DNA of 64,000 nucleotides, taken from the NCBI GenBank assembly GCA_947304355.1, contig CAMZAX010000003.1:55823-119822 (forward strand). Reading direction: 5' to 3'. Below the pieces are notes generated by a model that saw only the letters and a program-made list of their open reading frames with translations, did no database searches and had not been told where the DNA came from. Within the stretch, counting starts at the first letter, position 1. Every line of letters begins with the position of its first letter. This DNA comes from an uncultured Selenomonadales bacterium (GTDB lineage: Bacteria; Bacillota; Negativicutes; Selenomonadales; Selenomonadaceae). Both the position numbers and the translations under genes were made by a program. Below are positions 20,032 through 29,277 of the stretch, piece after piece.

Positions 20032-20817
20032 TCAAAGCGATTTGGATTTGTCCGTCGCCGCAAGCACCGCCTCAATCAGCGCAGAACGCACGCCGCCGCG
20101 TTCCAAGACGCGCACACCTTCAATCGTCGTGCCGGCGGGGCTGGTTACCTTGTCGCGCAAAACGTCGGGGTGTTCGCCCGATTGCAAAACCATCTTCGCC
20201 GCGCCGAGCAATGTTTGTGCCGCAAGTTCAATCGCCTGCGTCCGTGACAAGCCTGCCGCCACTCCGCCGTCAGAAAGCGCGTCAATCATCAGGAACGCGT
20301 AAGCCGGTCCCGAACCGCTCAAGCCCGTGACGGCGTCCATCAGCTTTTCTTCGACCGCGACCGCACGACCCAACGTCGACCAGAAAATTTTTACGGCGTC
20401 GTCGTCTTGCGCGGCAAGTTTGTTGAGCGTGTAAGCCGTCATGCTTTCGCCGACAGAGACCGCGACGTTGGGCATGACGCGCACGATTTTGTTGGCGGGC
20501 AAAATTTTTTCGACGCTTGCCAATTTCAAGCCCGCGACCGTGTAAGTTATCAACGTCGACGCAGGAACTTTGCCTTGCAACGACGCAAAAGTTTCGGCGG
20601 CGTCTTTGGGCTTGACCGCGACAATCAGCAAGTCAACCGCGCCCAAAAAGTCAGCTGTCGTCGAAACGTTGACGCCGTAACGCGCCGACAACTCGTCGCA
20701 ACGCGCTCTCCGCAACTCGCAAACAAAAATGTCGTTCGGCGCAAAGAGTTTGCCGCTGATTCCGCGAACGATTGATTCGGCAAGCGCGCCGCCGCCGATA
20801 AAACCGACTGTGCTCAT
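20032..20817 (-). CDS. proC: Pyrroline-5-carboxylate reductase
   Basis: 261-residue enzyme for the last step of proline synthesis. It shows the N-terminal Rossmann motif GFIGGGALAESIVRG, LIVAVKPKDA, the MPNVAVSVGESMTAYT segment and the signature GLSGSGPAYAFLMIDALSDG with the TSPAGTTIEGVRVLE end. ATG 20817 follows GGAGG. Its start overlaps the stop of the DUF896 gene by four bases, so the two are translationally coupled, along with fliB further up. Confidence 0.97.
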   Translation of the reverse strand: MSTVGFIGGGALAESIVRGISGKLFAPNDIFVCELRRARCDELSARYGVNVSTTADFLGAVDLLIVAVKPKDAAETFASLQGKVPASTLITYTVAGLKLASVEKILPANKIVRVMPNVAVSVGESMTAYTLNKLAAQDDDAVKIFWSTLGRAVAVEEKLMDAVTGLSGSGPAYAFLMIDALSDGGVAAGLSRTQAIELAAQTLLGAAKMVLQSGEHPDVLRDKVTSPAGTTIEGVRVLERGGVRSALIEAVLAATDKSKSL

Positions 20818-20999
20818 TTTTTTACCTCCACATCGACGAATTCGATACTGTCAAGCAGGCTCGTCATCTGCTCGCGTATCGCTGCCAAATAAATTTTGTA
20901 AAGTTCCTTTTGCTCGGCAAGCTCCTCGTCCGTCAAGCCGATTGTGCGTTTCTTGCGCGCCAAGTGATTTATCCGCTCCAACAGTTCGGGCGTTATCAA
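20814..20999 (-). CDS. DUF896 (UPF0291/YnzC-like) small protein
   Basis: 61-residue helical protein with the DUF896 pattern: LLERINHLARKKRTIGLTDE and ELAEQKELYKIYLAAIREQ. Its function is not known; the Bacillus homologue YnzC is a small cytosolic two-helix protein. TTG 20999 is chosen because GGGAG lies 8 bases upstream and the protein then begins MITPELLERI. It begins one base after the fliB stop and overlaps proC by four bases. Confidence 0.88.
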   Translation of the reverse strand: MITPELLERINHLARKKRTIGLTDEELAEQKELYKIYLAAIREQMTSLLDSIEFVDVEVKK

Positions 21000-21000
21000 G

Positions 21001-22248
21001 TCAATCGCTCCCTTCAAGCAGACTTTCCATCAAGGCAAAAAGGTTGTCGTCGTCTTTAAGCAAAGCAAGAATTTCCTCGCCGAATTTGCCGTTGTGGTCG
21101 GTGCGCCGCGCGAACAGCGTAATCGTATTCAGCAGGTCGTTGCGACTCGTCAAGCCCTTGAGCGTCCCGGCGAACAGAATCAGTTCAAAAATTTTGTACG
21201 TCATGAGGAACACGGCGAAATTTTTTGTAAGGCTCGCCTTGAAACGCCACGGGTAAGCGTTCATGAAAATTTCGTTGACGAGATAATTTTCCAACAGCGT
21301 CGCACGTTGCGCCAAGAAATTTTTCCGTTCGGCGGCGTGTCTTTTGTAGCCGTCGGCGATTTTTTCAAGCGACAAATCCTTTCCGTCGGGTCGAAGTTGC
21401 AGGGCGTCAAGGGCGGCAAGCATAAGCCGTCTGTCTTGTGCGGAAAAATTCCTGCCGCAAAAAATATTCACCAACCGAAGCATACGCTCCGTAAATTTCG
21501 GCACGTCAAGCGCGATGCTTTTAATCACGGGCGGCACGCTCTCGCGAAGGAACACTTTCGGATTGTACGACGCGATTAATTGCTTGACACTGCGCACGAC
21601 AGCGAACGGTGGAGCGTTGTCGGCGGGCTTGGTCGACAACAATTCTTGCAGCTTGTCGAGAAAAAAGCCCGTCACGATAAGCCGTTGATCGATTGTCAGG
21701 CGTCGCTCCTGCAAGATTGAGATTATAGCACCTTGGATTTCAAAGCACAGCTCCGCCATGATTTGCGAGCATTTGACGTCGGTAATGACGATTTTGCCGC
21801 CGCCGGAATGAATTTTCTCCGAGACCGTGACGAAGCCCGCTTGTATCGGCTCGCCGCTGAACAGAATCATTTCCGCCGCCACTGGACAGCTCAACGTCAA
21901 TGCGCGTTCAAAAAATCTGCCGAGCTTGCGGGTGTAACGCGGGTAGGTCGTGCACGTCGTCGACAGAAATTCTTCGCCGTGGTCGCGTTGCAGGCGGCAC
22001 AAATTGTTTTCCGTGAGAAACGGGCAGAAACCGCGTTTGTCCAGCGTCACGACGTGACGTTTGCGCTCCGAATCAAATTTCATGCGGCAAGTGATGTCCT
22101 GCGCGTTCTCCGCCCGCGAATACTGCTCGAACGTCTTTTCGTCGATGTCGATTGTCCAGCTCTTGCAACAGCGTGCATTGCATTTGGTGCCGTCGCATTT
22201 GAATTCGCCGACGTATTGCGGCTGAAAGTACAGATAAGTTTTTTCCAT
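21001..22248 (-). CDS. fliB: Flagellin lysine N-methylase, FliB family
   Basis: 415-residue protein of the FliB family, which methylates surface lysines of flagellin. The N-terminal cysteine motif (FKCDGTKCNARCCKSWTIDID) and following CRMKF, GFCPFL, LCRLQ and CTTYPR cysteines look like an iron-sulfur or metal site and are the family hallmark. The remainder is helical. No methyltransferase Rossmann motif is obvious, as is usual for this family. ATG 22248 is preferred over GTG 22257, though neither has a strong ribosome-binding site. The flagellar cluster is about 17 kb away and no flagellin gene is in the window. Confidence 0.85.
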   Translation of the reverse strand: MEKTYLYFQPQYVGEFKCDGTKCNARCCKSWTIDIDEKTFEQYSRAENAQDITCRMKFDSERKRHVVTLDKRGFCPFLTENNLCRLQRDHGEEFLSTTCTTYPRYTRKLGRFFERALTLSCPVAAEMILFSGEPIQAGFVTVSEKIHSGGGKIVITDVKCSQIMAELCFEIQGAIISILQERRLTIDQRLIVTGFFLDKLQELLSTKPADNAPPFAVVRSVKQLIASYNPKVFLRESVPPVIKSIALDVPKFTERMLRLVNIFCGRNFSAQDRRLMLAALDALQLRPDGKDLSLEKIADGYKRHAAERKNFLAQRATLLENYLVNEIFMNAYPWRFKASLTKNFAVFLMTYKIFELILFAGTLKGLTSRNDLLNTITLFARRTDHNGKFGEEILALLKDDDNLFALMESLLEGSD

Positions 22249-22287
22249 TGCAGTCACCCGAAAAATTTTTCGTTAAGTTTAGCACAG

Positions 22288-22365
22288 ATGCAGGGATAAG
22301 GGAACAGGGGCAAGGGAAAAGAAAAAAAACTGACCCCTGACCCCTGACACCTTGTCCCTAAAAAA
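22288..22365. repeat. Heptamer repeat with inverted arms
   Basis: Left arm of AGGGATA, AGGGAAC, AGGGGCA, AGGGAAA; right arm of TGACCCC, TGACCCC, TGACACC, TTGTCCCT, then a run of A. Arms are partly complementary. It lies between the divergent fliB and dprA genes. Confidence 0.75.
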
Positions 22366-22389
22366 ATTTGTCACTTGACGGCGAAAAAT

Positions 22390-22417
22390 TTGCAGTAAAA
22401 ATTTTTTGTGATATTAT
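22390..22417 (+). promoter_or_regulatory. Promoter of the dprA-topA-trmFO-hslVU genes
   Basis: TTGCAG (22390-22395), 16 bases, TATTAT (22412-22417) with an extended TGA before the -10 box. Confidence 0.7.
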
Positions 22418-22438
22418 ACGGCGCGAAAAAGCAATTAT

Positions 22439-22455
22439 AGGGACTAGGGATTAGG
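22439..22455 (+). repeat. Heptamer repeat at the dprA ribosome-binding site
   Basis: TAGGGAC TAGGGAT TAG directly precedes the dprA ATG; no separate AGGAGG is present, so the repeat supplies the purine-rich site. Confidence 0.7.
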
Positions 22456-22456
22456 C

Positions 22457-23527
22457 ATGGAAAAATATTTTATGGCGGCACTCGGCGGCGCGGAAGGTTT
22501 GGGCAACAAAAGCATCTCACATCTCGTAGAATTCTTTGGCAGTGCAAAGGCGACTTGGTTCGCCGACGCAGCCGACCTTCACAAAGCAGGCGTCCGTAAA
22601 AATTCACTCGAAGCGTTCATTGCCTTTCGCTGTCAACATCCCGACGCGCCCGATAATCTCGCCGCCTACTGCGACCGTCAAAGAATCGGCGTCTGCAGTA
22701 TCAACGACGACGACTATCCGCCCGTCCTAAAGGAAATCAATGACCCGCCCATGTCCTTTTACTATCGCGGGAATTTGGCTCCGGTCGTTCAACGAATCGC
22801 CGTTGTCGGCTCGCGTAAAAATACTCGTTACGGTCAAAGCGTCGCGTTGGAACTCGGCGAACAACTTGCGGCGGCAGGCTTGACGGTCGTAAGCGGTGCG
22901 GCTCGCGGCATTGATACATTTGCTCATCGCGGCGCGTTGAAATCGGGGCGTACCGTCGCCGTGTTGGGTTGCGGCATAAATTTTATTTACCCGCGCGAAA
23001 ACAAAAAACTTTTGGAGCAGATAGCCGAAAGCGGCGTCGTCATGAGCGAATTCCATCCGCAATTTCCGCCGAACCCAGGCACCTTTCCGGCTCGCAACAG
23101 AATCATCGCGGGCTTGAGTCGCGGCGTCATTATCGTCGAGGCGGGTCACAAAAGCGGCGCATTAATTACAAGCACCTACGCCGGCGATTACGGGCGCGAC
23201 GTTTTCGCCATCCCCGGTCAAATCTACGCCGAAAAAAGCGAAGGTTGCAACGAACTGATTCGCGACGGCGCGACGCTCATTAAGTCCGCACAGGACGTTT
23301 TGGACGAATACGACATCAAAGCAACTGCGCCGCCAGCCAAAGTCGTCGAGCTTGACGGCATTACGGCGAAAGTTTTTGAAATTATCCCTTCGGACGGTTA
23401 CATTACCGATGACGAAATTTTAATGCAGATTGAGGAACTGAATCTCAACGAGCTTCCAAACATTATCCTCGCGCTTGATATGAAAAATTTAATCGTCGAC
23501 GACGCGGGGCGATACAAACGCAGGTGA
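22457..23527 (+). CDS. dprA: DNA-processing protein DprA
   Basis: 356-residue DprA/Smf, which loads RecA onto incoming single-stranded DNA in natural transformation. The Rossmann-like DNA_processg_A domain shows VVGSRKNTRYGQ, VVSGAARGIDTFAH, AVLGCGINFIYPREN, FPARNRIIAGLS and ALITSTYAGDYGRDVFAIPG. An N-terminal helix-hairpin region and a C-terminal winged-helix-like domain (VFEIIPSDGYITDDEIL) complete the family length. ATG 22457 is preceded only by a heptamer array. It heads the Firmicute order dprA-topA-trmFO-hslV-hslU. Confidence 0.96.
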   Translation: MEKYFMAALGGAEGLGNKSISHLVEFFGSAKATWFADAADLHKAGVRKNSLEAFIAFRCQHPDAPDNLAAYCDRQRIGVCSINDDDYPPVLKEINDPPMSFYYRGNLAPVVQRIAVVGSRKNTRYGQSVALELGEQLAAAGLTVVSGAARGIDTFAHRGALKSGRTVAVLGCGINFIYPRENKKLLEQIAESGVVMSEFHPQFPPNPGTFPARNRIIAGLSRGVIIVEAGHKSGALITSTYAGDYGRDVFAIPGQIYAEKSEGCNELIRDGATLIKSAQDVLDEYDIKATAPPAKVVELDGITAKVFEIIPSDGYITDDEILMQIEELNLNELPNIILALDMKNLIVDDAGRYKRR

Positions 23528-23594
23528 GGAACTAGGAACTGGGAACTAGGGACTAGCAGGAATTAGACACTAGTTCCTGATTCCTAGTTCCTAA
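23525..23594. repeat. Heptamer repeat with inverted arms between dprA and topA
   Basis: GAACTAG-type units (GGAACTA, GGAACTG, GGAACTA, GGGACTA) face TAGTTCCTGATTCCTAGTTCC on the right, giving a long hairpin. The array starts at the dprA stop codon and ends just before the topA GGAGG. Confidence 0.8.
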
Positions 23595-23610
23595 ATTGGA
23601 GGATGAACAG

Positions 23611-25281
23611 GTGGCAGGAAAAATCTTAAAATCGGTGATACTCGTCGAGAGCACAACCAAAGCGCGGACGCTCCGAAAATTTGTCGGGCGAAATTATTCG
23701 GTGCTGTCAACCGACGGCTTCTTGAAAGATTTGCCCAAAAGCCGAATCGGCGTAAGCGACGACTTTTCGCCGGACTACATCACCGTGCGCGGCAAAGGCT
23801 CATTGCTTGCCGAATTGAAGCGCGAAACACTAAACGCCCGAAGAATTTTTTTGGCGACGAATCCCGACGCGCAGGGCGAATTCATGGCGCGGCAATGTTG
23901 TACGATTTTCGGCATCAATCCCAATTCGCATTGCAGGATTCGGCTCGACGAACTCACGCGCGACACTTTCAAGGCGGCTCTGGCGGACGCAAAGCCCATT
24001 GACGAAAATCTTGCGGACGCCTTTCAAACCAAGCAGATAATCGACAAATACGTAAGCCACAAGATTGGCGAATACCTTGCGCGAAAAATCTGGCGCGGCG
24101 TCAAAGTCGGCAGGTTCCGCGCCATGTTGCTCAAGTTGTTCGCCGAGCCAAAACAATTTGTCCCTTGTCCCTTGCCCCTTGCCCCTTCGCTGACGCCCGC
24201 GACGCTCCAAGAACTCGCGCTGACTGAATTGCACTTTTCGGCGGCGCGCACGCGGATAATCGCCGATCAGCTTTACGAGGGTATCAGCTTCGACAAGGAC
24301 GGCTGCACGGGCTTGATAACCTATCCGCACGGCAAAGACATTTCCTTGACGAGCGAACGACGCACGCCCGACGCCGTTAAGGAATATCTGAACGAATATC
24401 AGTTCAAGCTGTACAGTTTGATTTACACGCGCCTTACCGACAAAAATTTTGCCGCGACGCTTGAGCTTGACGGCTCAACGAACGACGCAAAGTTGATGAC
24501 TGCGCTTGATGCGGCGGGCGTCGATTGGGCTGATTTCTATTCGGTCGGCGTCGCCAGCCTGCTCAAACGCAAATACATTGCGGCGGAGGATTCGGCTTAC
24601 AAAATCACCGTGCTTGGTCAACGCGTGCTTGACGCTTTGGCGGGTTTCTTCGACGAGGTTTTCAGCGCGACGGCTTACAACGCTGTCAATGCTCAAGTCC
24701 GCGACGTGGCGGCGGGCAAAGCGCAAAAGCTCACCGTCATTGGAAACTACTGCACGAAGTTCAACGCGGCATTCGACGAGGCAATGGCGACTTTGGGCGA
24801 AGACGCTCAACCGCAAAACGAGCCCGTCGTCGAATCGGACGAGATCTGCGAAAAATGCGGGCGCAAGATGGTCATTCGTCGCGGACGTTACGGCGCGTTC
24901 TTGGCGTGTTCGGGCTATCCCGATTGCAAAAACACAAAGCCCTTGTTGGAGCTGCTCAAGCAGACGTGTCCGAAATGCGGCGGGAGTTTGGCGAAACGTA
25001 CCTTGAATCGCGGACGAATTTTCTATTGCTGTCAGTCGTGCGACTTCGCGACGTGGGACGAGCCGCAAACCATAACGTGCAAGGAGTGCGGGGCGACGAT
25101 GTTCGCGCACAAGTTTAGAGACCGCGTGCCTATGTATTATTGCGGCAACGAGGCTTGCCCGACGCGCGTAAATCACCCGATGAATAAAATTTTGGCTGAG
25201 ATAAAACGTCGTGCCGAGGCGCGCAAGAATCGTAAGGAACAAGGAACAAGGGACAAGGGACAAGGGACAAGTGTTGAATAA
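23611..25281 (+). CDS. topA: Degenerate topoisomerase I-like protein (TopA)
   Basis: 556 residues against about 690 for normal TopA, in the normal topA position. Kept: TOPRIM start [11 protein letters not shown] with Glu13, [19 protein letters not shown], the GFSA-like [20 protein letters not shown], a Tyr at 238 in GLITYP, and three C-terminal zinc ribbons ([24 protein letters not shown]). Changed: the acidic TOPRIM box DxDxEGE reads NPDAQGE (Asn84, Gln88), the YMRTDS motif reads YPHGKD, and AHEAIRPT is missing. About 80 residues before Tyr238 and about 95 after it are absent compared with E. coli TopA. A heptamer repeat encodes residues about 184-194 at the first gap. GTG 23611 follows GGAGG. 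Relaxing activity is doubtful. The 3' end is also repeat sequence. Confidence 0.85.
   Translation: MAGKILKSVILVESTTKARTLRKFVGRNYSVLSTDGFLKDLPKSRIGVSDDFSPDYITVRGKGSLLAELKRETLNARRIFLATNPDAQGEFMARQCCTIFGINPNSHCRIRLDELTRDTFKAALADAKPIDENLADAFQTKQIIDKYVSHKIGEYLARKIWRGVKVGRFRAMLLKLFAEPKQFVPCPLPLAPSLTPATLQELALTELHFSAARTRIIADQLYEGISFDKDGCTGLITYPHGKDISLTSERRTPDAVKEYLNEYQFKLYSLIYTRLTDKNFAATLELDGSTNDAKLMTALDAAGVDWADFYSVGVASLLKRKYIAAEDSAYKITVLGQRVLDALAGFFDEVFSATAYNAVNAQVRDVAAGKAQKLTVIGNYCTKFNAAFDEAMATLGEDAQPQNEPVVESDEICEKCGRKMVIRRGRYGAFLACSGYPDCKNTKPLLELLKQTCPKCGGSLAKRTLNRGRIFYCCQSCDFATWDEPQTITCKECGATMFAHKFRDRVPMYYCGNEACPTRVNHPMNKILAEIKRRAEARKNRKEQGTRDKGQGTSVE
24159..24188 (+). repeat. Heptamer repeat inside topA
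   Basis: TGTCCCT and TGCCCCT units in frame, encoding [11 protein letters not shown]. It sits where a normal topoisomerase I has about 80 more residues. Confidence 0.75.
25233..25272 (+). repeat. Heptamer repeat at the topA end and trmFO start
   Basis: Five GGAACAA/GGGACAA units encode the last residues of TopA ([12 protein letters not shown]) and provide the only purine-rich sequence before the trmFO start. Confidence 0.8.
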
Positions 25282-26572
25282 AGTTCACATAATCGGCGCG
25301 GGGCTTGCCGGTTCCGAGGCGGCTTGGCAAGTCGCAAAACGCGGCGTCGAAGTCGTCCTGCACGAGATGCGCCCGACAAAATCCACGCCCGCTCATAAAA
25401 CCGCTGACTTCGCCGAACTCGTTTGCAGCAATTCACTGCGCGCGGCGGGCTTGACCAATGCTGTCGGCGTCCTTAAAGAGGAAATGCGTCGCCTTGATTC
25501 CATGATAGTGGCGGCGGCTGACGCAACCAAAATCCCGGCGGGCGGCGCGTTGGCTGTCGACCGTACCGAATTCGGGCGGCTCGTCACGTCGAAAGTCAAA
25601 GCCGTCGTCAACTTCGTCGAGGAGGAAGTCACAAGCCTTGACTGCGACGACGTGTTGATTATCGCGAGCGGCCCTTTGACGGCGGGCGCGCTTGCCGAAG
25701 AGATTAAGCAGCTCACGGGCGGCGACGATTTTTATTTCTACGACGCGGCGGCTCCAATCGTCACGCTTGATTCGATTGACTTCGGCAAAGCGTTCAAAGC
25801 TTCGCGCTACGGCAAAGGCGACGACGACGCCTACATCAACTGCCCCATGACACGCGACGAATATCTTGCCTTCCGCGCAGAATTGCTTGCCGCCGAAAAG
25901 ACTAAGCCGCACGACTTTGAGCGCGAAATTTTTTTTGAAGGTTGCTTGCCCGTCGAGGTGTTGGCTGCGCGCGGCGAAGACTCCATGCGTTACGGCAACT
26001 TGAAACCCGTCGGCTTGACTGACCCGCACACGGGACGCAGACCCTACGCCGTCGTTCAGTTGCGGCAAGACAATCGCGAGGCGACGCTTTACAATTTGGT
26101 CGGCTTTCAAACGCATTTGACTTGGGGCGAACAGCGGCGCGTCTTCCGAATGATACCGGGGCTTGAGGCGGCTGAGTTCGTGCGCTTCGGCGTCATGCAC
26201 CGCAACACTTACATCAATTCGCCGAAAGTTTTGTTGCCGACGTTCCAACTGCGCGGCGAGCCGAAAATATTTTTCGCGGGACAAATCACGGGCGTCGAAG
26301 GCTACGTCGAATCGGCGGCATCGGGCTTGATGGCGGGCGTCAACGCGGCGCGGCTTGCAAAAAATCTTGAGCCGTTAATCTTCCCGCCGACGACTTGTCA
26401 CGGCGCGCTTGCCAACTACATAACGACGGCGGTCGCGGAAAACTTTCAGCCCATGAACGTGACGTTCGGATTGTTGCCGCCGCTTGAAGACCGCACGCGC
26501 AAGAAACTCCGCAAGGAACGCTTGGCGGCGCGCGCACTTGACGACATTGAAAAATTTAGGGAGCTGATATAA
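25274..26572 (+). CDS. trmFO: Methylenetetrahydrofolate-tRNA (uracil-5)-methyltransferase
   Basis: 432-residue flavoprotein that makes ribothymidine at tRNA position 54 using methylene-THF and FAD. N-terminal FAD motif [36 protein letters not shown], the long [10 protein letters not shown] and [10 protein letters not shown] segments, [28 protein letters not shown] and [10 protein letters not shown] are all family marks. The start is TTG 25274 (GTG 25271 possible), overlapping topA by 8 bases, with its ribosome-binding site made of heptamer repeat. Apparently intact. Confidence 0.96.
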   Translation: MNKVHIIGAGLAGSEAAWQVAKRGVEVVLHEMRPTKSTPAHKTADFAELVCSNSLRAAGLTNAVGVLKEEMRRLDSMIVAAADATKIPAGGALAVDRTEFGRLVTSKVKAVVNFVEEEVTSLDCDDVLIIASGPLTAGALAEEIKQLTGGDDFYFYDAAAPIVTLDSIDFGKAFKASRYGKGDDDAYINCPMTRDEYLAFRAELLAAEKTKPHDFEREIFFEGCLPVEVLAARGEDSMRYGNLKPVGLTDPHTGRRPYAVVQLRQDNREATLYNLVGFQTHLTWGEQRRVFRMIPGLEAAEFVRFGVMHRNTYINSPKVLLPTFQLRGEPKIFFAGQITGVEGYVESAASGLMAGVNAARLAKNLEPLIFPPTTCHGALANYITTAVAENFQPMNVTFGLLPPLEDRTRKKLRKERLAARALDDIEKFRELI

Positions 26573-27109
26573 ATGGAATTTCATTCGACGACGATAGTTG
26601 CGGTCAAGCGCGACGGGCATGTTGCGTTGGCGGGCGACGGGCAAGTTACCTTCGGCAACTCAACCGTCATGAAGTCAACCGCAAAAAAAGTTCGACGCTT
26701 GTACCACGACAAAATTATCGCGGGCTTCGCTGGCTCGGTCGCCGACGCCTTCACGCTGTTTGAAAAATTCGAGGAGAAACTTGAATCGACGCACGGGCAC
26801 CTTCAGCGGGCTGCGGTCGCGCTTGCCAAGGACTGGCGCACCGATAAAATCTTGCGGCGGCTTGAGGCGTTGTTGTTGGTCGCCGACAAGGACACGATAC
26901 TTTTGCTTTCCGGCAACGGCGAAGTGATTGAGCCCGACGGCGACGTTGCGGCAATCGGTTCGGGCGGCTTCTACGCGTTGGCGGCGGCACGGGCACTGGT
27001 CGCGCACACCGAGATGACGGCTTCCGAAATCGCCAAGGAGTCGCTTTCAATCGCGGCGGATATTTGCGTCTTCACGAATCAAAACATAATCGTCGAAGAG
27101 CTTTCATGA
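26573..27109 (+). CDS. hslV: HslV peptidase subunit of the HslVU protease
   Basis: 178-residue proteasome-like peptidase that works inside the HslU ATPase ring. The active-site Thr is exposed after removal of a short leader, as in other Firmicutes ([25 protein letters not shown]). [32 protein letters not shown] and [16 protein letters not shown] follow. ATG 26573 begins next to the trmFO stop (the stop ends at 26572). Next gene is hslU, 14 bases on. Confidence 0.97.
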   Translation: MEFHSTTIVAVKRDGHVALAGDGQVTFGNSTVMKSTAKKVRRLYHDKIIAGFAGSVADAFTLFEKFEEKLESTHGHLQRAAVALAKDWRTDKILRRLEALLLVADKDTILLLSGNGEVIEPDGDVAAIGSGGFYALAAARALVAHTEMTASEIAKESLSIAADICVFTNQNIIVEELS

Positions 27110-27123
27110 GGAGGACACGCTTA

Positions 27124-28554
27124 ATGGCAGACACGAAAAAAATTTCCAACGAATTGGGCTTGAACGACCAGACCCCGCGCGAAATTGTTGCGGAGCTGGA
27201 CAAATATATCGTCGGGCAGGATGAAGCAAAAAAATCCGTGGCTATCGCGTTGCGCAACCGCTGGCGCAGTCACAAATTGCCGGACGAGATGCGCGACGAC
27301 GTTATCCCGAAAAATATTTTGATGATCGGTTCGACGGGCGTGGGCAAAACCGAAATCGCGCGTCGGCTTGCGCGGCTCGTCAAGGCACCGTTTATCAAAG
27401 TCGAGGCGACGAAGTTCACCGAAGTCGGTTACGTCGGGCGCGACGTCGAATCAATTATCCGCGATCTTGTTCAGACTGCCGTGCGCATGGTTCGCAAGCA
27501 ACGCACCGAGGAAGTCAAAGAAAAAGCCGCCGCCAACGCCGTCGAACGTTTGCTTGACGTGTTGGTACCGGAGCCCAAGCGTTCGCAAAATCCGTTGGGC
27601 AAACTCTTCGGGAACGCCGAATCCGAAACGCCGCCCGCCGAGGACACCGATAAAGACACTGCAAAAAAACCCGGTCGCGAATTCGTCCGCAAACGTCTTA
27701 TGGCGGGCAAGCTTGAGGAACAGGTTATCGAGCTTGAAGTCGCAGATCACGCCAAGCCTATGGTCGGCATGTTCAGCGGTTCAAGTCTTGAAGGCATGGG
27801 CGACAACCTTCAGGACATGGTCAGCAGTCTCATGCCCAAGCGCATGCGCAAACGCAAAGTCACCGTCGCCACCGCCCGCAAGATTTTGGAACAGGAAGAG
27901 GCCGAAAAGCTTATTGACATGGAGGAAGTCAGCGAAACCGCCGTCGAGCTTGCCGAACGCAGCGGCATCGTCTTCCTTGACGAAATCGACAAAGTTGCCG
28001 TCAAAGGTTCAAGCTCCGGCCCCGACGTCAGCCGCGAGGGCGTTCAGCGTGACATTCTTCCGATTGTCGAGGGCTCAACCGTCATGACGAAGTACGGACC
28101 CGTCAAGACCGATTACATACTGTTCATTGCGGCGGGCGCGTTCCACACCGCCAAGCCGAGCGACCTTATCCCCGAATTGCAAGGGCGTTTCCCGATTCGC
28201 GTCGAGCTCAAGTCGTTGCTCAAGGCGGACTTCGAGAAAATCTTGACCGAGCCGCAAAACGCGTTGCTCAAGCAGTACAAAGCGTTGTTGCAGACCGAAG
28301 GACTTGCGCTTGACTTCCAAGCGAGTGCGATTGAACGCATTGCCGACCTTGCCGAACACGTCAACGAGCAATCGGAGGACATCGGCGCGCGCAGACTTCA
28401 CACGTTGCTTGAAAAGCTGTTGGAGCAAGTTTCCTTCAAGGCGCCCGACATGGTTAAAGACGGCAAGACCGAAGTCACAATCGACGCGGCTTACGTCGAC
28501 GAACGGCTCAGCGACATTGCCAAGAACCGCGACTTGTCGCAATTCATATTATGA
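27124..28554 (+). CDS. hslU: HslU ATPase of the HslVU protease
   Basis: 476-residue AAA+ unfoldase that feeds HslV. Features: the N-terminal [21 protein letters not shown], Walker [16 protein letters not shown], the pore loop GYVGRDVE, an inserted I domain (about 105-240), Walker [11 protein letters not shown], the sensor region [14 protein letters not shown] and the C-terminal tail ending in SQFIL that docks into HslV. ATG 27124 follows GAGGAGG. Ends in ATTATGA, where a second reading frame with leucine-rich repeats soon begins. Confidence 0.97.
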   Translation: MADTKKISNELGLNDQTPREIVAELDKYIVGQDEAKKSVAIALRNRWRSHKLPDEMRDDVIPKNILMIGSTGVGKTEIARRLARLVKAPFIKVEATKFTEVGYVGRDVESIIRDLVQTAVRMVRKQRTEEVKEKAAANAVERLLDVLVPEPKRSQNPLGKLFGNAESETPPAEDTDKDTAKKPGREFVRKRLMAGKLEEQVIELEVADHAKPMVGMFSGSSLEGMGDNLQDMVSSLMPKRMRKRKVTVATARKILEQEEAEKLIDMEEVSETAVELAERSGIVFLDEIDKVAVKGSSSGPDVSREGVQRDILPIVEGSTVMTKYGPVKTDYILFIAAGAFHTAKPSDLIPELQGRFPIRVELKSLLKADFEKILTEPQNALLKQYKALLQTEGLALDFQASAIERIADLAEHVNEQSEDIGARRLHTLLEKLLEQVSFKAPDMVKDGKTEVTIDAAYVDERLSDIAKNRDLSQFIL

Positions 28555-28567
28555 CGGGCGGCGGCAC

Positions 28568-29215
28568 TTGCGGCGGGCTGAACTTCCCGACAGCGTCACG
28601 GAAATCGGCATGAGCGCGTTCGTCTTTTGCGGCAAGCTGGAGGAGATAAAACTTTCCGCCAACGTCGTAACGATTGACAAGTCGGCGTTCTGCGGCTGTT
28701 GGAACTTGTCGCGCATAAAGTTGCCCGCGAGTCTCGTTGCGATTGGCGATGACGCCTTCAGCAACTGCGCGGGCTTGCGCGAAGTGAAAATCCCCGCTGG
28801 CGTCAAGACAATCGGCGTCAAGGCGTTTCAAGGTTGCGAGCGGCTTGAGGAAGTCGAATTGCCCGCCGGCGTCGAACGAATCGGCTCCAAGGCGTTCGAG
28901 AATTGCGAGAGCCTGACGGAAGTGACGATTCCCGCGTCCGTCAAGGAAATTGGCAACGACGTGTTCAACCACTGCGCTCATCCGAAAACGATTTACTGCG
29001 CGGCGGGTTGCGGCTTTGAAGACATCTTGCGTGCCGTCAATCACGCGAAGATTGTGCCGACGGTTGCGCCCGTTGTCGACGGCTTGCAGTGGCGTCTGGA
29101 CGGCGACACCCTCACTATAATCGACGCGGACAAATTAAAAAGCCTGTCGCACGACGAAAACGCTCCGTGGTTCGACAAGCGCGATTCAATCAAAAAAATT
29201 ATTATCACGTCATAA
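28568..29215 (+). CDS. BspA-like leucine-rich-repeat protein
   Basis: About 215 residues with five LRR_5 (BspA/Treponema) repeats of 23 residues: LPDSVTEIGMSAFVFCGKLE, LSANVVTIDKSAFCGCWNLS, LPASLVAIGDDAFSNCAGLR, then VKTIGVKAFQGCERLEEVEL and VERIGSKAFENCESLTEVTI. A C-terminal module (LQWRLDGDTLTIIDADKL) follows. BspA-type proteins are often surface proteins, but no signal peptide is present here. The start is uncertain: TTG 28568 has a poor site, ATG codons lie further in, and the frame is open back into hslU. It may be a fragment that lost its 5' end or be fused by translation coupling to hslU. Confidence 0.7.
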   Translation: MRRAELPDSVTEIGMSAFVFCGKLEEIKLSANVVTIDKSAFCGCWNLSRIKLPASLVAIGDDAFSNCAGLREVKIPAGVKTIGVKAFQGCERLEEVELPAGVERIGSKAFENCESLTEVTIPASVKEIGNDVFNHCAHPKTIYCAAGCGFEDILRAVNHAKIVPTVAPVVDGLQWRLDGDTLTIIDADKLKSLSHDENAPWFDKRDSIKKIIITS

Positions 29216-29216
29216 A

Positions 29217-29277
29217 ATGAGTTAGGAGTTAAAATCGTTTCTCCAACTCCTAACTCCTAATTCCTAACTCCTAACTG
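29217..29277. repeat. Heptamer repeat with inverted arms (TAACTCC type)
   Basis: GAGTTAGGAGTTA on the left faces four TAACTCC-type copies on the right, with a perfect 13-bp stem to TAACTCCTAACTC. It lies between the convergent LRR gene and tatD and provides the last codons and the stop of tatD. Confidence 0.8.
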
